Source of the DNA: Pseudoduganella lutea
GTDB taxonomy: Bacteria > Pseudomonadota > Gammaproteobacteria > Burkholderiales > Burkholderiaceae_D
NCBI RefSeq assembly: GCF_004209755.1
Contig: NZ_CP035913.1
Location: forward strand, 7,316,001-7,380,000
DNA length: 64,000 bases
Reading direction: 5' to 3'
Shown here: one piece after another, positions 19,545 to 27,123 of the stretch
How the letters are laid out: each line of letters starts with the position of its first letter
Position numbering within the stretch: the stretch's first letter is position 1
Notes under the pieces: generated by a model
The model's database searches: none
Told to the model about the DNA's origin: nothing
Seen by the model: the letters and a program-made list of their open reading frames with translations, nothing else
Position numbers and translations under genes: made by a program

Positions 19545-20864
19545 ATGACTATCCGCTACGCATACCAGCGCGGCAACTCCATCTACTACCAGCGGGCCAT
19601 TCCAGGCGACCTTCAGGCACGCTACGGTGCCAAGACCATCAAGGTCAAACTCGATGCACAGAACGTGTTTGAGGCCGCTGGCGAGATCAAAAAACTGAAC
19701 CAGAAGACTGAGGCCGAGTGGGCAGCGATGCGCGGAGGCGTCACTTCCCAGACTCCCAGGAGCACCCGAGAGCGTGCCCATGGCTTCCTCGGCGCCTTCG
19801 GTATTGACCCAGTTCGCCCAGACCCAATGGCCGTGGCTTTGCTGTATGACAGCCTGGACGAGAAACGGATTGCGTTTGCTGAAGGGGACGAAATCGCCTA
19901 CCGTGAGGCCAGCCCAGATGAATACTTGGCACCACATGAGATGGCAGCCGCCCAGATGCTCGCGGGGTCCCTCACGGAGACCCTCAGCGATGCCCTGAAG
20001 CTGTACCTGGACCACCACAAAAAGCGTGATGACCCGAAGTTCCGCAAGACCACGGAATATCTCTTCTCGAAGATGGTGAGTGTCTTAGGCGACAAGCCAG
20101 TCAAGGATATCAACCGGACCGATGCCCACATGCTGGTGTCTAAGCTTCAGGAGCAAAAGCTAAGTACTGGCTCTATCCGGCGTGTGCTGAACACGAACCG
20201 GGCGATCCTGAACAACTACTTCACGGAGCGGGAGATTGACCGCAAGAACCCCTTGGCGGACCTGCCGATACCGGGCGAAGGTGACGACAAGAATGAGCGT
20301 GAGCCATTCACACATGACGAGTTGGTCAAACTGGCGGACCTGATCCAGGATGCGGACGATCCGGACCGATGGCTCCTCGGCCTGCTCATGGATACCGGGC
20401 TGCGCTTGGCGGAGGCTGTTGGCCTGGAGATGGCCGACATCAAGCTGGACGCGCTGGTACCTCACGTGGTGATCCAGTCGCACCCTTGGCGCTCCCTGAA
20501 GACTGCCGAGAGTAAGCGTAATGTGCCACTGGTGGGCATGGCCTTGTGGGCGGCCAATCGCATCTGTAAGAGTGCCGTACCGGGCCAGCGTTTCGCCTTT
20601 CCGAAGCTGACCACGGAGACCCATGCAAACGCGGCCGTACCTAGTGCCGTCATCGCTAAATGGCTCAGGGCCAAGGGCCTGGACCATACCGCACATGAGC
20701 TGCGGCATACCTTGGCGGACCGCCTGAGGGACGTGCAGTGCCCTGAGGATGTCCGGCTGGCCATTGGGGGATGGTCCTCGACCGGCGTGGGCAACAAATA
20801 CGGGACCGGGTACGGGCTGGGTGTCAAGGCGGGATGGTTGGAGAAAATCGTCCTGCCCAAGTGA
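19545..20864 (+). CDS. int: Phage tyrosine integrase, end-located
   Basis: 439 residues from ATG 19,545 (MTIRYAYQRGNSIYYQRAIP, the usual opening of integrases with a DUF6538-like N-terminal arm); GTG 19,515 and ATG 19,518 are alternatives. A SAM-like core-binding domain (about 150-250) is followed by the catalytic domain with DTGLRLAEAVGLEM (Arg), HELRHTLADRLRD (His-x-x-Arg) and GWSSTGVGNKYG (the second His replaced by Trp, nucleophile Tyr). It is the only large phage gene read rightward and sits next to the proposed attachment site, so it is the best candidate for the enzyme that inserted this prophage. Confidence 0.9.
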   Translation: MTIRYAYQRGNSIYYQRAIPGDLQARYGAKTIKVKLDAQNVFEAAGEIKKLNQKTEAEWAAMRGGVTSQTPRSTRERAHGFLGAFGIDPVRPDPMAVALLYDSLDEKRIAFAEGDEIAYREASPDEYLAPHEMAAAQMLAGSLTETLSDALKLYLDHHKKRDDPKFRKTTEYLFSKMVSVLGDKPVKDINRTDAHMLVSKLQEQKLSTGSIRRVLNTNRAILNNYFTEREIDRKNPLADLPIPGEGDDKNEREPFTHDELVKLADLIQDADDPDRWLLGLLMDTGLRLAEAVGLEMADIKLDALVPHVVIQSHPWRSLKTAESKRNVPLVGMALWAANRICKSAVPGQRFAFPKLTTETHANAAVPSAVIAKWLRAKGLDHTAHELRHTLADRLRDVQCPEDVRLAIGGWSSTGVGNKYGTGYGLGVKAGWLEKIVLPK

Positions 20865-20966
20865 CGTAAATACCACACAAAATTTAAGCTTTCCTTGTGG
20901 CAATCAGTTTCAAAGCAATTCTACTTAGAATTCTCCCTATGCCATTTCAGCAAAGGGAGAATCAGA

Positions 20967-21083
20967 ATGCAGCAGTTGAAGCGTATCAGCGTTAAAGCAA
21001 AAATCTTCGCGTCCCTCGCAGGGGCCGGCTGGTGGGCTTGGGTGTACGCCAAGGAGGTATGGCACTTCGTTCAGGGGCTCTAA
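20967..21083 (+). CDS. Hypothetical small protein, 38 residues
   Basis: AAGGGAGA lies 7 bp before the ATG. The product is basic at its N-terminus (MQQLKRISVKAKIF) and then Trp/aromatic rich (GAGWWAWVYAKEVWHF), possibly membrane-associated. It lies about 100 bp after the integrase on the same strand and ends at a strong hairpin. Its place beside int would suit an excisionase or lysogeny peptide, but there is no family signature. Confidence 0.55.
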   Translation: MQQLKRISVKAKIFASLAGAGWWAWVYAKEVWHFVQGL

Positions 21084-21087
21084 TGAG

Positions 21088-21117
21088 TAAAGCCCTGGCG
21101 GGTCGGCCAAGGCTTTA
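21088..21117. terminator. Bidirectional terminator hairpin
   Basis: TAAAGCCCTGGC and GCCAAGGCTTTA pair over 12 bp with one mismatch around a 6-nt loop. It separates the rightward 38-residue gene from the convergent leftward early block. Confidence 0.65.
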
Positions 21118-21119
21118 TG

Positions 21120-21335
21120 TTAGAGGTGCGCAAGGAGCCAACTTAGGCCGGCTTGCTTGGCTCCCAGGTAGACCACGAGGAGCCCCAGGGCGGCCCCCAG
21201 GAGGGGATAGGACCGGGCCAATGCGGCTGTCAGGTTCATGCCCACGCGGGCGAGCCAGTAGGCCATTGCGAGGCGACTACAGCCCCAGTGATGGGAGCAC
21301 GGCCGGGGTCCGCTACGGGTACGTGAGGGGTTCAT
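21120..21335 (-). CDS. Small membrane protein, 71 residues
   Basis: The ATG overlaps the stop of the clamp-like gene (ATGA), which supports the long start. After a basic stretch, residues about 38-60 (SYPLLGAALGLLVVYLGAKQ) form one membrane helix. It is the last gene of the leftward early segment before the terminator. Function is unknown; translational coupling links it to the clamp-like protein. Confidence 0.6.
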   Translation of the reverse strand: MNPSRTRSGPRPCSHHWGCSRLAMAYWLARVGMNLTAALARSYPLLGAALGLLVVYLGAKQAGLSWLLAHL

Positions 21336-21928
21336 GCTGCCTGGTCAATCGGTGCGGGCCATTGGGCGCCCCAGGTGGACATTACAGGCGCCTCTTTGGG
21401 TTTCTTGAGGGGCATCATCACGCCCGTGAACTCAGGGCGGCCCAAGACCTGTACAGCAGCCGCATCGGTTCCCGAATGCCAGATATGCACGGCACTTGTC
21501 TTCTGGCCCAGGGCTTTCGCCACCTTGCCAAAGACCGCTAACAACTCAGGGTCAAACTGACCTACCGCGCCGCTGGCTTTCGTTGGGACGATGCGCCGGT
21601 AATCTGGGAATCGGCCGTCCATCGGGGTGAAGACCACACTGTTAAGGCTCCAAAGGCCGCCATTCAAGGACTCCAGCGAGCTTCCACCACTTTTCCAGCC
21701 CGTAAGAGCCCGCTTGATTACGTCGTTGGGAATGATGAGAGATACGCACTGGTCAAGCGTGTGCTTTTGCTCATCGCGCAGCACTGCAGCAATGTTACCG
21801 TCCGTTGCAACGAGGCGCGTTTCCTCCAGCAAGAATTCCACGAAAACCCCGTTAAGGTAAAAGCGGATGTCTTTGGTGGCAGCGCACAGGGCTGCAGCTT
21901 TGAGGTGATCGGTTTTCAACAACATCAT
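21332..21928 (-). CDS. Beta-clamp-like protein (DnaN domains 2 and 3 only)
   Basis: 198 residues. KDIRFYLNGVFVEF and RLVATDGNIAAVL match the start of domain 2 of the bacterial sliding clamp (E. coli QDVRYYLNGMLFET, TVATDGHRLAV), SLIIPNDVIKRAL continues it, MDGRFPDYRRIVP is the domain 2/3 joint, and GVMMPLK matches the VMPMRL end of domain 3. Domain 1 is absent. T7-type polymerases normally borrow host thioredoxin for processivity, so a clamp relative here is unexpected. It may form its own ring or interfere with the host clamp. The start at 21,928 follows AGGAG, partly paired in the leader hairpin; ATG 21,925 is adjacent. Confidence 0.78.
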   Translation of the reverse strand: MMLLKTDHLKAAALCAATKDIRFYLNGVFVEFLLEETRLVATDGNIAAVLRDEQKHTLDQCVSLIIPNDVIKRALTGWKSGGSSLESLNGGLWSLNSVVFTPMDGRFPDYRRIVPTKASGAVGQFDPELLAVFGKVAKALGQKTSAVHIWHSGTDAAAVQVLGRPEFTGVMMPLKKPKEAPVMSTWGAQWPAPIDQAA

Positions 21929-21930
21929 TC

Positions 21931-21984
21931 GGTTTCTCCTGGTGATGAGCCAGCGCGGGACCATCCCACGGGCTCACTCCCAGG
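21931..21984 (-). promoter_or_regulatory. Leader hairpin copy 1 masking the clamp-gene ribosome-binding site
   Basis: Arms 21,938-21,951 and 21,971-21,984 pair over 14 positions with a two-base mismatch, around a 19-nt apical region that itself forms six pairs. The bases CCAGG of the SD region CCAGGAGAA close the stem. Two further copies (22,614-22,660 and 62,725-62,765) show compensatory changes. Confidence 0.75.
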
Positions 21985-22009
21985 CCCCCGTGAGGAGGCT
22001 TGAGGGGAC

Positions 22010-22210
22010 TTACTGGGCCTTCTGTGCCTTGTAGAGGCCAGGGCCGACCGGCTCAACGCTGGCAACCACTTGGTAGGTCTCACGGTTCACGATGGTGGCC
22101 GCCTGTTGCATTACCTCGCAGCGCTGGACCGCCTGATCCATGGCCACGTCCAGGTCATCCGAGAGGCCGTAGCCGATGACGCCACTTGCATACGAAAGGA
22201 GGTAGGACAT
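22010..22210 (-). CDS. Hypothetical protein, 66 residues
   Basis: Begins 3 bp after the stop of the 129-residue gene, as its operon partner. The product (MSYLLSYASGVIGYGLSDDL ...) is small and soluble with no signature I recognise. It lies in the early segment between two copies of the structured leader. Confidence 0.65.
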   Translation of the reverse strand: MSYLLSYASGVIGYGLSDDLDVAMDQAVQRCEVMQQAATIVNRETYQVVASVEPVGPGLYKAQKAQ

Positions 22211-22212
22211 GC

Positions 22213-22602
22213 TTAGGCCCCCTCTTTCTCGGTCACGTACCAGCCCAGGGTGTTGCCACGGTTGCGGCCCTTCTTGGCGTATTCACGTTCGACCTCCAGG
22301 CCGATGGCCTCGGCAATCGTGGTCATACTGTTGATGCCTGTCCCGCCGTCCAGGCTGGCCTTGCCATCGTTCAGGAAGCGGAGACCGTAGAAGGTCCCTT
22401 CGGTGCCTCTGAGGGCCTGGAGGCGGTCCTGATAGGTCTCTTCGAGCCACATGCCGAAGACCGTGCCGATCATGTCGTAACCGCCACCCATGCAACGGAA
22501 GCGCCGGCCGGTGTTGCGGTCGTCCAGGCGGCAGATGTTGTAGCCGTAGGTCTCACGGCCACGAGAGGTAGACCACGACAGGCTGAGGTGATTGATGTTC
22601 AT
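22213..22602 (-). CDS. Hypothetical early phage protein, 129 residues
   Basis: The start MNINHLSLSW at 22,602 follows AGGAGAAAAACAAC directly after leader hairpin copy 2; an in-frame upstream ATG would read through the hairpin. The sequence is rich in Gly and Arg with no recognisable domain. It heads a two-gene unit with the 66-residue gene. Confidence 0.7.
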   Translation of the reverse strand: MNINHLSLSWSTSRGRETYGYNICRLDDRNTGRRFRCMGGGYDMIGTVFGMWLEETYQDRLQALRGTEGTFYGLRFLNDGKASLDGGTGINSMTTIAEAIGLEVEREYAKKGRNRGNTLGWYVTEKEGA

Positions 22603-22613
22603 GTTGTTTTTCT

Positions 22614-22660
22614 CCTGGTGATGAGCCTGCACTGGCCGATCCAATGGGCTCACTCCCAGG
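22614..22660 (-). promoter_or_regulatory. Leader hairpin copy 2
   Basis: Arms 22,614-22,627 and 22,647-22,660 have the same outer stem as copy 1. The 19-nt apical region differs at several bases, but two pairs change together (G-C to A-U and G-C to U-A). The stem again covers CCAGG of the ribosome-binding site. Confidence 0.75.
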
Positions 22661-22743
22661 CCCTCGTTGCATCCATCCTGTTGCGCAACAGTTGCACTTC
22701 AGGAACCTTAGGACGCAATGAGGCCGTCTTGCTGTCCCCACTG

Positions 22744-22773
22744 GTAAGCCCCCACAGATGGTAGGAGGCTTAC
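22744..22773. terminator. Stem-loop between early units
   Basis: GTAAGCCCCC and GGAGGCTTAC pair in 9 of 10 positions around a 10-nt loop. It lies between the stop of the 45-residue gene (22,807) and leader copy 2. No U tract follows, so it could be a weak terminator or a processing site. Confidence 0.4.
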
Positions 22774-22806
22774 TACTGGGTCCTCCGAAGAGGTCTTGTG
22801 TGGTGC

Positions 22807-22944
22807 TTAGAGGGTCTCAGCGATCACCAGTGCGGCGTACTTACGCACCATCGTCTTCCAGAACCACCAGCCCTCTTTGTCCATCGTGATGCTCTGCCTG
22901 TTGAACTCCCGCAGGGACTCTTGGAATGCTTCCGTGTGTGTCAT
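22807..22944 (-). CDS. Hypothetical small protein, 45 residues
   Basis: AAGGGG precedes the ATG and the gene begins 9 bp after the previous stop. The product opens MTHTEAFQESLREFNRQSIT and contains DKEGWWFWKTMV. It is mostly helical and charged, a typical tiny early T7-like protein that might modify the host; function unknown. Confidence 0.6.
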   Translation of the reverse strand: MTHTEAFQESLREFNRQSITMDKEGWWFWKTMVRKYAALVIAETL

Positions 22945-22953
22945 GGCAGCCCC

Positions 22954-23124
22954 TTAGAGATTGTCGTAAGCTGCCTGGAGTGCATCGGCACCCACGTTGT
23001 AGGCCAGTGCAACCTTCGGGTGAGCATCCGGGTATTCCCAGCCGTCTTCGATGAGGCGCTGCAGGTGTTCCAGGGCTGCTTCTACGTCACCTTCGAGGGT
23101 GCTGGGCTTCTTACGAGTGGTCAT
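22954..23124 (-). CDS. Hypothetical small protein, 56 residues
   Basis: A strong GGAGG lies 5 bp before the ATG. The product opens MTTRKKPSTLEGDVEAALEH and continues as an acidic amphipathic helix. It is the first gene downstream of the candidate phage promoters at 23,182 and 23,216, so in virion order it would be the first early gene. Confidence 0.65.
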   Translation of the reverse strand: MTTRKKPSTLEGDVEAALEHLQRLIEDGWEYPDAHPKVALAYNVGADALQAAYDNL

Positions 23125-23181
23125 GCTGTCCTCCGTTCGTTGTGTTGTTTGCTGCGATGGATCGAACTATATCGGGAACTG

Positions 23182-23195
23182 TTCCGATTGTGGAA
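23182..23195 (-). promoter_or_regulatory. Candidate phage RNA-polymerase promoter P4
   Basis: On the coding strand TTCCACAATCGGAA, a member of the family with core CACAATAGGA (compare T7 CACTATAGGGA), followed by GGAACAGTTCC dyad sequence. It lies 58 bp upstream of the 56-residue gene. Confidence 0.5.
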
Positions 23196-23215
23196 GCTTT
23201 GATTTAGAGGGATCA

Positions 23216-23229
23216 TTCTAAATGTGGAA
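23216..23229 (-). promoter_or_regulatory. Weak candidate phage promoter P6
   Basis: Coding strand TTCCACATTTAGAA, about 30 bp upstream of P4, again with the dyad GGAACAGTTCC alongside. It departs from the consensus at the GG positions, so it may be a degenerate copy. Confidence 0.3.
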
Positions 23230-23275
23230 CTGTTCCCTCATCACCATAGGGCGTCAGTCAAGCCCCTATAGGAGC

Positions 23276-23394
23276 CCTGGAGGCTGCCTGGTGTGCGTGC
23301 CTGGTGATGTGCCTGGAGTGTCCCTGTAGGGCTCCTGGTGGATTCCTGGTAGGTTCCTGGTGGTGTACCTGGTGGGGCTCGTAGGGTGTCCTGG
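23276..23394. repeat. Helically phased CCTGG short-repeat array
   Basis: Nine CCTGG copies, mostly CCTGGTG, start at 23,276, 23,287, 23,300, 23,312, 23,334, 23,345, 23,356, 23,368 and 23,390. Spacings are 11, 13, 12, 22, 11, 11, 12 and 22 bp, and a degenerate CCTGT sits in the first 22-bp gap. T7 has arrays of a 7-bp repeat just inside its terminal repetition; this may be the counterpart. Confidence 0.65.
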
Positions 23395-23399
23395 TGGTG

Positions 23400-23699
23400 T
23401 ACGTGGGCAAACGTTACAGATACGAGAATCTAGAGATAGTTGATAAAGTCAACCATCGGCTTAAAAGCCCCGTGAGCACCCCAAGAGGGCACCATACGAG
23501 GCTGGATAGGCTCAACACTAGTTGGATCAGCTAGTGCGATCCCTTATGAATCAATGAGTTACGCTTGATGTGCCCGCTTGATGTGTCCGAATGGATGCGG
23601 GTGTGCCCTGGTGGTGCATGGGCGGAGGTGGGGGGTACGGGGGGAATCGCCAACCCATTGCGTTCGAGGTGGGCTTTCAAATTTTTGCGGTAAAACATT
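23400..23699. other. Gene-poor stretch, possible virion end region
   Basis: No convincing gene. It holds GTTGA/TCAAC and CACTAG/CTAGTG inverted repeats, a tandem GCTTGATGTG pair near 23,563-23,586, and a G-rich tract near 23,620-23,645. Lying downstream of terminase and beside the phased array, it is where T7-like phages place their terminal redundancy. Confidence 0.4.
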
Positions 23700-23918
23700 T
23701 CACCCTCTCATGCCTTTCCAAGCGACCCCTAGAAGGAACCCGACAAGGAAACAGCCGGCCACGCTAAGTGGCAAGTAGGTGCGCCAATCGGCACCGTACG
23801 CGAGCGTGAAGGCCGCCTCAGTCCAGCCATTGGTGTGGACCTGGAGGTAGGCAGCACGGGCCACAGCGGCAACCGCACCGATGCCCAGCGAGGAGAGTAA
23901 GGACCGACGAAGTGACAT
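23700..23918 (-). CDS. Putative small membrane protein, 72 residues
   Basis: Two hydrophobic segments (about 8-25 and 48-68, the latter LPLSVAGCFLVGFLLGVAWK) flank a short loop. No good ribosome-binding site precedes the ATG. It follows the 102-residue gene on the same strand at the far end of the late region. No family recognised. Confidence 0.45.
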   Translation of the reverse strand: MSLRRSLLSSLGIGAVAAVARAAYLQVHTNGWTEAAFTLAYGADWRTYLPLSVAGCFLVGFLLGVAWKGMRG

Positions 23919-23942
23919 CGGATTATGTTATCACAGCAGTTC

Positions 23943-24251
23943 CTACGGGTGCTCCCCGAGGAGGGTGACACGCCACTCCTGCATGAACGCAGGGGCCTTC
24001 TCGTCATTGCCGGGGCGTTGGAAGCCCCTGAAGACCATCTGACTGCCAACCCAGGCCAACAGTTGGGGCTCCCAGAGATCAGGGAGGACCCTTGAGTCGG
24101 ACCTTGAGTTGCCATATTCCTGGATCGACAAGGTGCGGTGGTGTCCCGCACGGATGAGCGTGAGGGTCCCACGGATGCCTGGGTCATTGGCCAGGTCCTT
24201 ATCCGAACGCTGGATACCGTTGACTCTTACTTGCTTGACAAGACTGTACAT
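23943..24251 (-). CDS. Hypothetical protein, 102 residues, beside a LexA-like box
   Basis: A soluble protein (MYSLVKQVRVNGIQRSDKDL ... LWEPQLLAWVGSQMVFRGFQ) whose codon use and length suggest a real gene; I do not recognise a family. Its ATG lies inside the CTGT-N8-ACAG box at 24,244-24,259, so its expression may be SOS-controlled. It follows terminase, from which it is separated by promoter P1 and a large inverted repeat. Confidence 0.6.
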   Translation of the reverse strand: MYSLVKQVRVNGIQRSDKDLANDPGIRGTLTLIRAGHHRTLSIQEYGNSRSDSRVLPDLWEPQLLAWVGSQMVFRGFQRPGNDEKAPAFMQEWRVTLLGEHP

Positions 24252-24265
24252 CCATACAGTATATC
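24235..24265 (+). promoter_or_regulatory. LexA-like box 2 with promoter elements
   Basis: CTGTACATCCATACAG (24,244-24,259) fits CTGT-N8-ACAG. On the plus strand TTGACA (24,235-24,240) lies before it and TATATC after it at 19-bp spacing; on the minus strand TATACT overlaps it. LexA binding could block either transcript. Confidence 0.5.
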
Positions 24266-24354
24266 TGATTGGATGGACTATGATGGTATTGTTACCTTCA
24301 GGACACCTCTAGGGAATCTTAAAGAGTAACTGAGGGGTTATCCTCAGCATAGGG

Positions 24355-24453
24355 CTGATCCACCACTAGGAACACTTACGTTTCCCCCCTACCCCCATAA
24401 GTTGTCTTATAGAGTGCAGGAGTGAAACGTAGAGTTCCCAGTAGGTGGATCAG
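24355..24453. repeat. Large imperfect inverted repeat after terminase
   Basis: The 30-nt arms at 24,355-24,384 and 24,424-24,453 both carry CTGATCCACC and TACGTTTC when read inwards and match at most positions with two small offsets. The 39-nt loop includes ATAAG-TTGT-CTTAT. It sits downstream of terminase in the direction of packaging, where a concatemer-processing cruciform would be expected. Confidence 0.6.
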
Positions 24454-24556
24454 ACAACAGCACAGGTCTGACCGCACACACTGAGGTTCCCCAGTCCGCA
24501 GTGATGCGGCACAGCCCATAGGCTCGTGATCCCCCGGTTAGAAAGCAACGGCTCTC

Positions 24557-24571
24557 TATCCTATTGTGCTA
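24557..24571 (-). promoter_or_regulatory. Candidate phage promoter P1
   Basis: Coding strand TAGCACAATAGGATA, directly after the terminase stop. It shares TAGCACAATAGGAT with P2 at 47,744. It would transcribe the 102- and 72-residue genes and the terminal region. Confidence 0.6.
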
Positions 24572-24572
24572 C

Positions 24573-26257
24573 CTATGCCCTCCTCGCCTTGTTGGTCCCC
24601 ATCCAGTTCCGTGAACGATCCTTCTTGCCAGTGATGCCCTGCCTCCACCGCTTCAGTTCCTCCTGAAGGGCCTTCTCACGATGAACCTCATGGGCCTTCG
24701 AGACATCCTTGCTCATGTGCTCCACCCAGTAGGCAACAGCCATAGCCAGTGCATCGAGTCGGTCATCATGGGTCAGGGCACCACGGTCACGAGTGATCCG
24801 GGTGAGCTGGTAGAACAGGCTGTACTTGATGTCCGCTTCAGCGGTCCTGAAGTCCTGCTCGATGACCCTTTGGTCCACCACCAGCTTGTGGGTAGACAGG
24901 ATCGGTTCCAGCGTGTCGATGATCCGCTGCTCCTTCTGCGTGGAGTGCTTGACCTCCTCCACGAGCACCTTATGTCCCACCTGCGAGAAGAACGGGGTGA
25001 TGAGCTTGGTGTACATGCCGTCACCGAAGTTGGCCTCGATGATGACGTGGTTCACCTGGTGGGTCTTTGCGAGGTTCGCCAGGGCCTTGAGGGTGTCGTC
25101 CTCATAGCCACCCTTCAGGCCACCTGCAGCTACCAGGTAGAGCTGGGCGTTGAGAATCTTCACGATGGCATAGCCGGTCTCGTCACTGCCTCGGCCGCTG
25201 GGGTCAATCGCCATGACACAGCCGGTGTAGTCCGCCATCTCAGGGGAATGCCACATCGGGCGGTAGTAGCGGTCACCTACCAGGGCCACCGCAGGGAGGT
25301 CGTTATGGACCAATGCGGGATCAGCGGCCCAGGCCAGCTTCACGTGCCCCATCATCGGGTTCAGGCTCATCACAATGAGGTCCTGAATCTTCAGTGGGAA
25401 TCGGTCACCGTCCGAGAGGCTGGTATCCAGCATGAACTGGAGGGCAAAGCCGGCACGACCATACGATGCCGCACGTTCCGCCAGGTCCTTCTCATCGAAC
25501 CTTCGGGGTCTGTAGGTTTCCCCTGGAGGGACGGATCAGCTTCCAGCGCACGGGTAATCATTGGCGCCAGGCGGCCCTGATAGCTCAGTACCTTCTGGAT
25601 GGTCGGGTACAGTGCTGGCCACACCCTGATCTCATAGCCACGCTCGGGGAGCTGGTTATACAGAGACATCTCGGTCTGTGGGGTGCCGAGGTAGATGATG
25701 CGACCACCCGGCTTCAGGATTGCGTCAAACTCCTTGACCGCTTCGGCCAGCTTGTCACGCATCATCTGGGTGGCCGAGTTGTTCGGAACCTCGATGTCGT
25801 CCGCGATGAGGATGTCCGCACGGGAGCCGGTGATCTGCCCGGTGATGCCCGCAGCTTTCACCGAGGGGGACTGGTCAGGTAACGCCGGCCCCACATCGAA
25901 GATCAGCATGGAGTCACGCTGGTCTGGGCCTGGGCGAAGGTGGTGCAGGATTGGAAGCTCGTGGATCAGGCGCTTCACGAACGTGGCGAAGGCATCCGCT
26001 CGATCCTTGGAGGCGGAGATCACTTCCACCTTGAGCTGTGGGTTGTTGAGGAGGACCCAGCAAACGAATGCTGCGGTCACCCAGGATTTACCGACACCTC
26101 GGAATGCCTCGATCACAGACCGGCGTGGGCCGTGCTGGAGGTACTTGGCGATGTCGTATTGGAGGGGGGTTGGATCAGGAAGGTTAAGGTGCTTCCACAC
26201 CATGAACATAAACTTTCGGAAGTCCTCCCGTGCGGGGTGAACTGCGCGTTGTGCCAT
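24573..26257 (-). CDS. Terminase large subunit (T7 gp19-like), frameshifted as read
   Basis: About 561 residues when repaired (T7 gp19 has 586). The N-terminal ATPase part shows AFRGVGKSW (Walker A), ILIADDIE (Walker B) and YLGTPQTEMSLYNQLPERGY. The C-terminal RNase H-like nuclease shows AIDPSGRGSDETGYA, FGDGMYTKL and THDDRLDALAMAV. The two halves are in different frames: adding one base to the four-C run (GGGG, 25,505-25,508 on this strand) gives TDPRRFDEKDLAER, aligning with T7 TDPVRFDRDDLRER. The start MAQRAVHP at 26,257 follows AAGG; a TTG at 26,305 is also open. It packages DNA into procapsids through the portal. Confidence 0.92.
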
Positions 26258-26328
26258 TGGAGCCTTTGTAAAGGCAGGAGGGAGAAACTCCCGTCCCTCC
26301 CGCAAAGTCGTCTAATTCGTGGATACCA

Positions 26329-26538
26329 CTAAGGTTGGATTCGATCCTGGGGCATCTTCTCGGACACCCAGAAGCCGGCCGTGTTCTTAGCCATCTTTTT
26401 CGATTCCATCTCGGGCACCGTTAGGCACCGGCGATTGGTGCCGAAGTCACCTGTGCGGTGCTTGTCGAATGCAAAGGACGAATTGAAGTATTCGCCGCAG
26501 CCAGGGCATTGGTTGCGGTCGCCATTGAGTTGTTTCAT
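26329..26538 (-). CDS. Small zinc-finger-like phage protein, 69 residues
   Basis: CPGCGEYFNSSFAFDKHRTG followed by RRCLTVPEM forms a C-x2-C ... H ... C zinc-binding pattern (FDxHR-type finger) seen in small proteins of many phages. The second half ends GFWVSEKMP. It lies between the two terminase subunit genes, so a packaging or nuclease-associated role is possible but unproven. Confidence 0.7.
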   Translation of the reverse strand: MKQLNGDRNQCPGCGEYFNSSFAFDKHRTGDFGTNRRCLTVPEMESKKMAKNTAGFWVSEKMPQDRIQP

Positions 26539-26545
26539 GTGTTGT

Positions 26546-26839
26546 CTACTTGCGGAGTGGGACTACGTTGTCGTCATCGAATACGGGAAGATCATCGAGC
26601 CCGGTGGTTGCTTCCAGGCCGGGGATACTTGCAGCTTCGATCCGGTTGTCCTTGAGGAACTGGCGGATGACGTTCAGGTGTGCTGGGGATGGCGGAACGA
26701 GCCATGGCTGGCCATCAGGCTGGAGGACTGCATTGCCCTCCTTGTCCATAAGAGGGACGCCCCGCAGAATTAACTTGCACCAGTCGGCCATGCCACCATG
26801 GACTTCGCCTAGTTCCTTCTCTGTTGCCTTGTCGGTCAT
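26546..26839 (-). CDS. Terminase small subunit (T7 gp18-like)
   Basis: 97 residues. PSPAHLNVIRQFLKDNRIEA and the acidic tail (DDLPVFDDDNVVPLRK) match small terminases of T7-like phages, and position and size agree (T7 gp18 has 89). It recognises concatemeric DNA and helps the large subunit cut and package. Its start overlaps the holin-like gene's end by 4 bp. Confidence 0.8.
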   Translation of the reverse strand: MTDKATEKELGEVHGGMADWCKLILRGVPLMDKEGNAVLQPDGQPWLVPPSPAHLNVIRQFLKDNRIEAASIPGLEATTGLDDLPVFDDDNVVPLRK

Positions 26840-27063
26840 AGGCCCAGCAGCTTTCGGGCGACTTCAACCACGCCCACTTGTTGGACCACGAAGGCCCCGG
26901 CCGCACCTGCAGCGATCCATTTGATTTGCAGTAGGTTGTCCTTCATGGACTTGAGTGTTTCGCTCATGCTCTTGGAGTCCTCCTTGATAGTCGTGAGGTC
27001 CGTGTCGTGAGCATCCACGCGGAATTCGAGGCGTGTTACTCGATGCTCAATGGGATCAGTCAT
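26836..27063 (-). CDS. Holin-like coiled-coil membrane protein, 75 residues
   Basis: A coiled coil (RVTRLEFRVDAHDTDLTTIK, residues about 8-45) leads into one hydrophobic helix (IKWIAAGAAGAFVVQQVGVV), the layout of XhlA-type lysis proteins. It occupies the place of T7 holin gp17.5, between tail fibre and small terminase. A second holin candidate lies at 44,665, so one may be an antiholin or an accessory. Confidence 0.65.
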   Translation of the reverse strand: MTDPIEHRVTRLEFRVDAHDTDLTTIKEDSKSMSETLKSMKDNLLQIKWIAAGAAGAFVVQQVGVVEVARKLLGL

Positions 27064-27123
27064 CGTTCTTTCTGTTTAGATGTGGTGGTTCAGCAGGAAT
27101 GCGAGCAACGCCCGCAAACCCTG

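Noticed and set aside
23578..23778. Cys-rich 66-codon plus-strand frame near the virion end
   Set aside because: No ribosome-binding site, G-rich low-complexity DNA, and opposite to the direction of neighbouring genes.
24138..24329. 63-codon plus-strand frame over the 102-residue gene
   Set aside because: Opposes a better-looking gene and has no family; only its last 17 codons lie beyond the LexA-box promoter.
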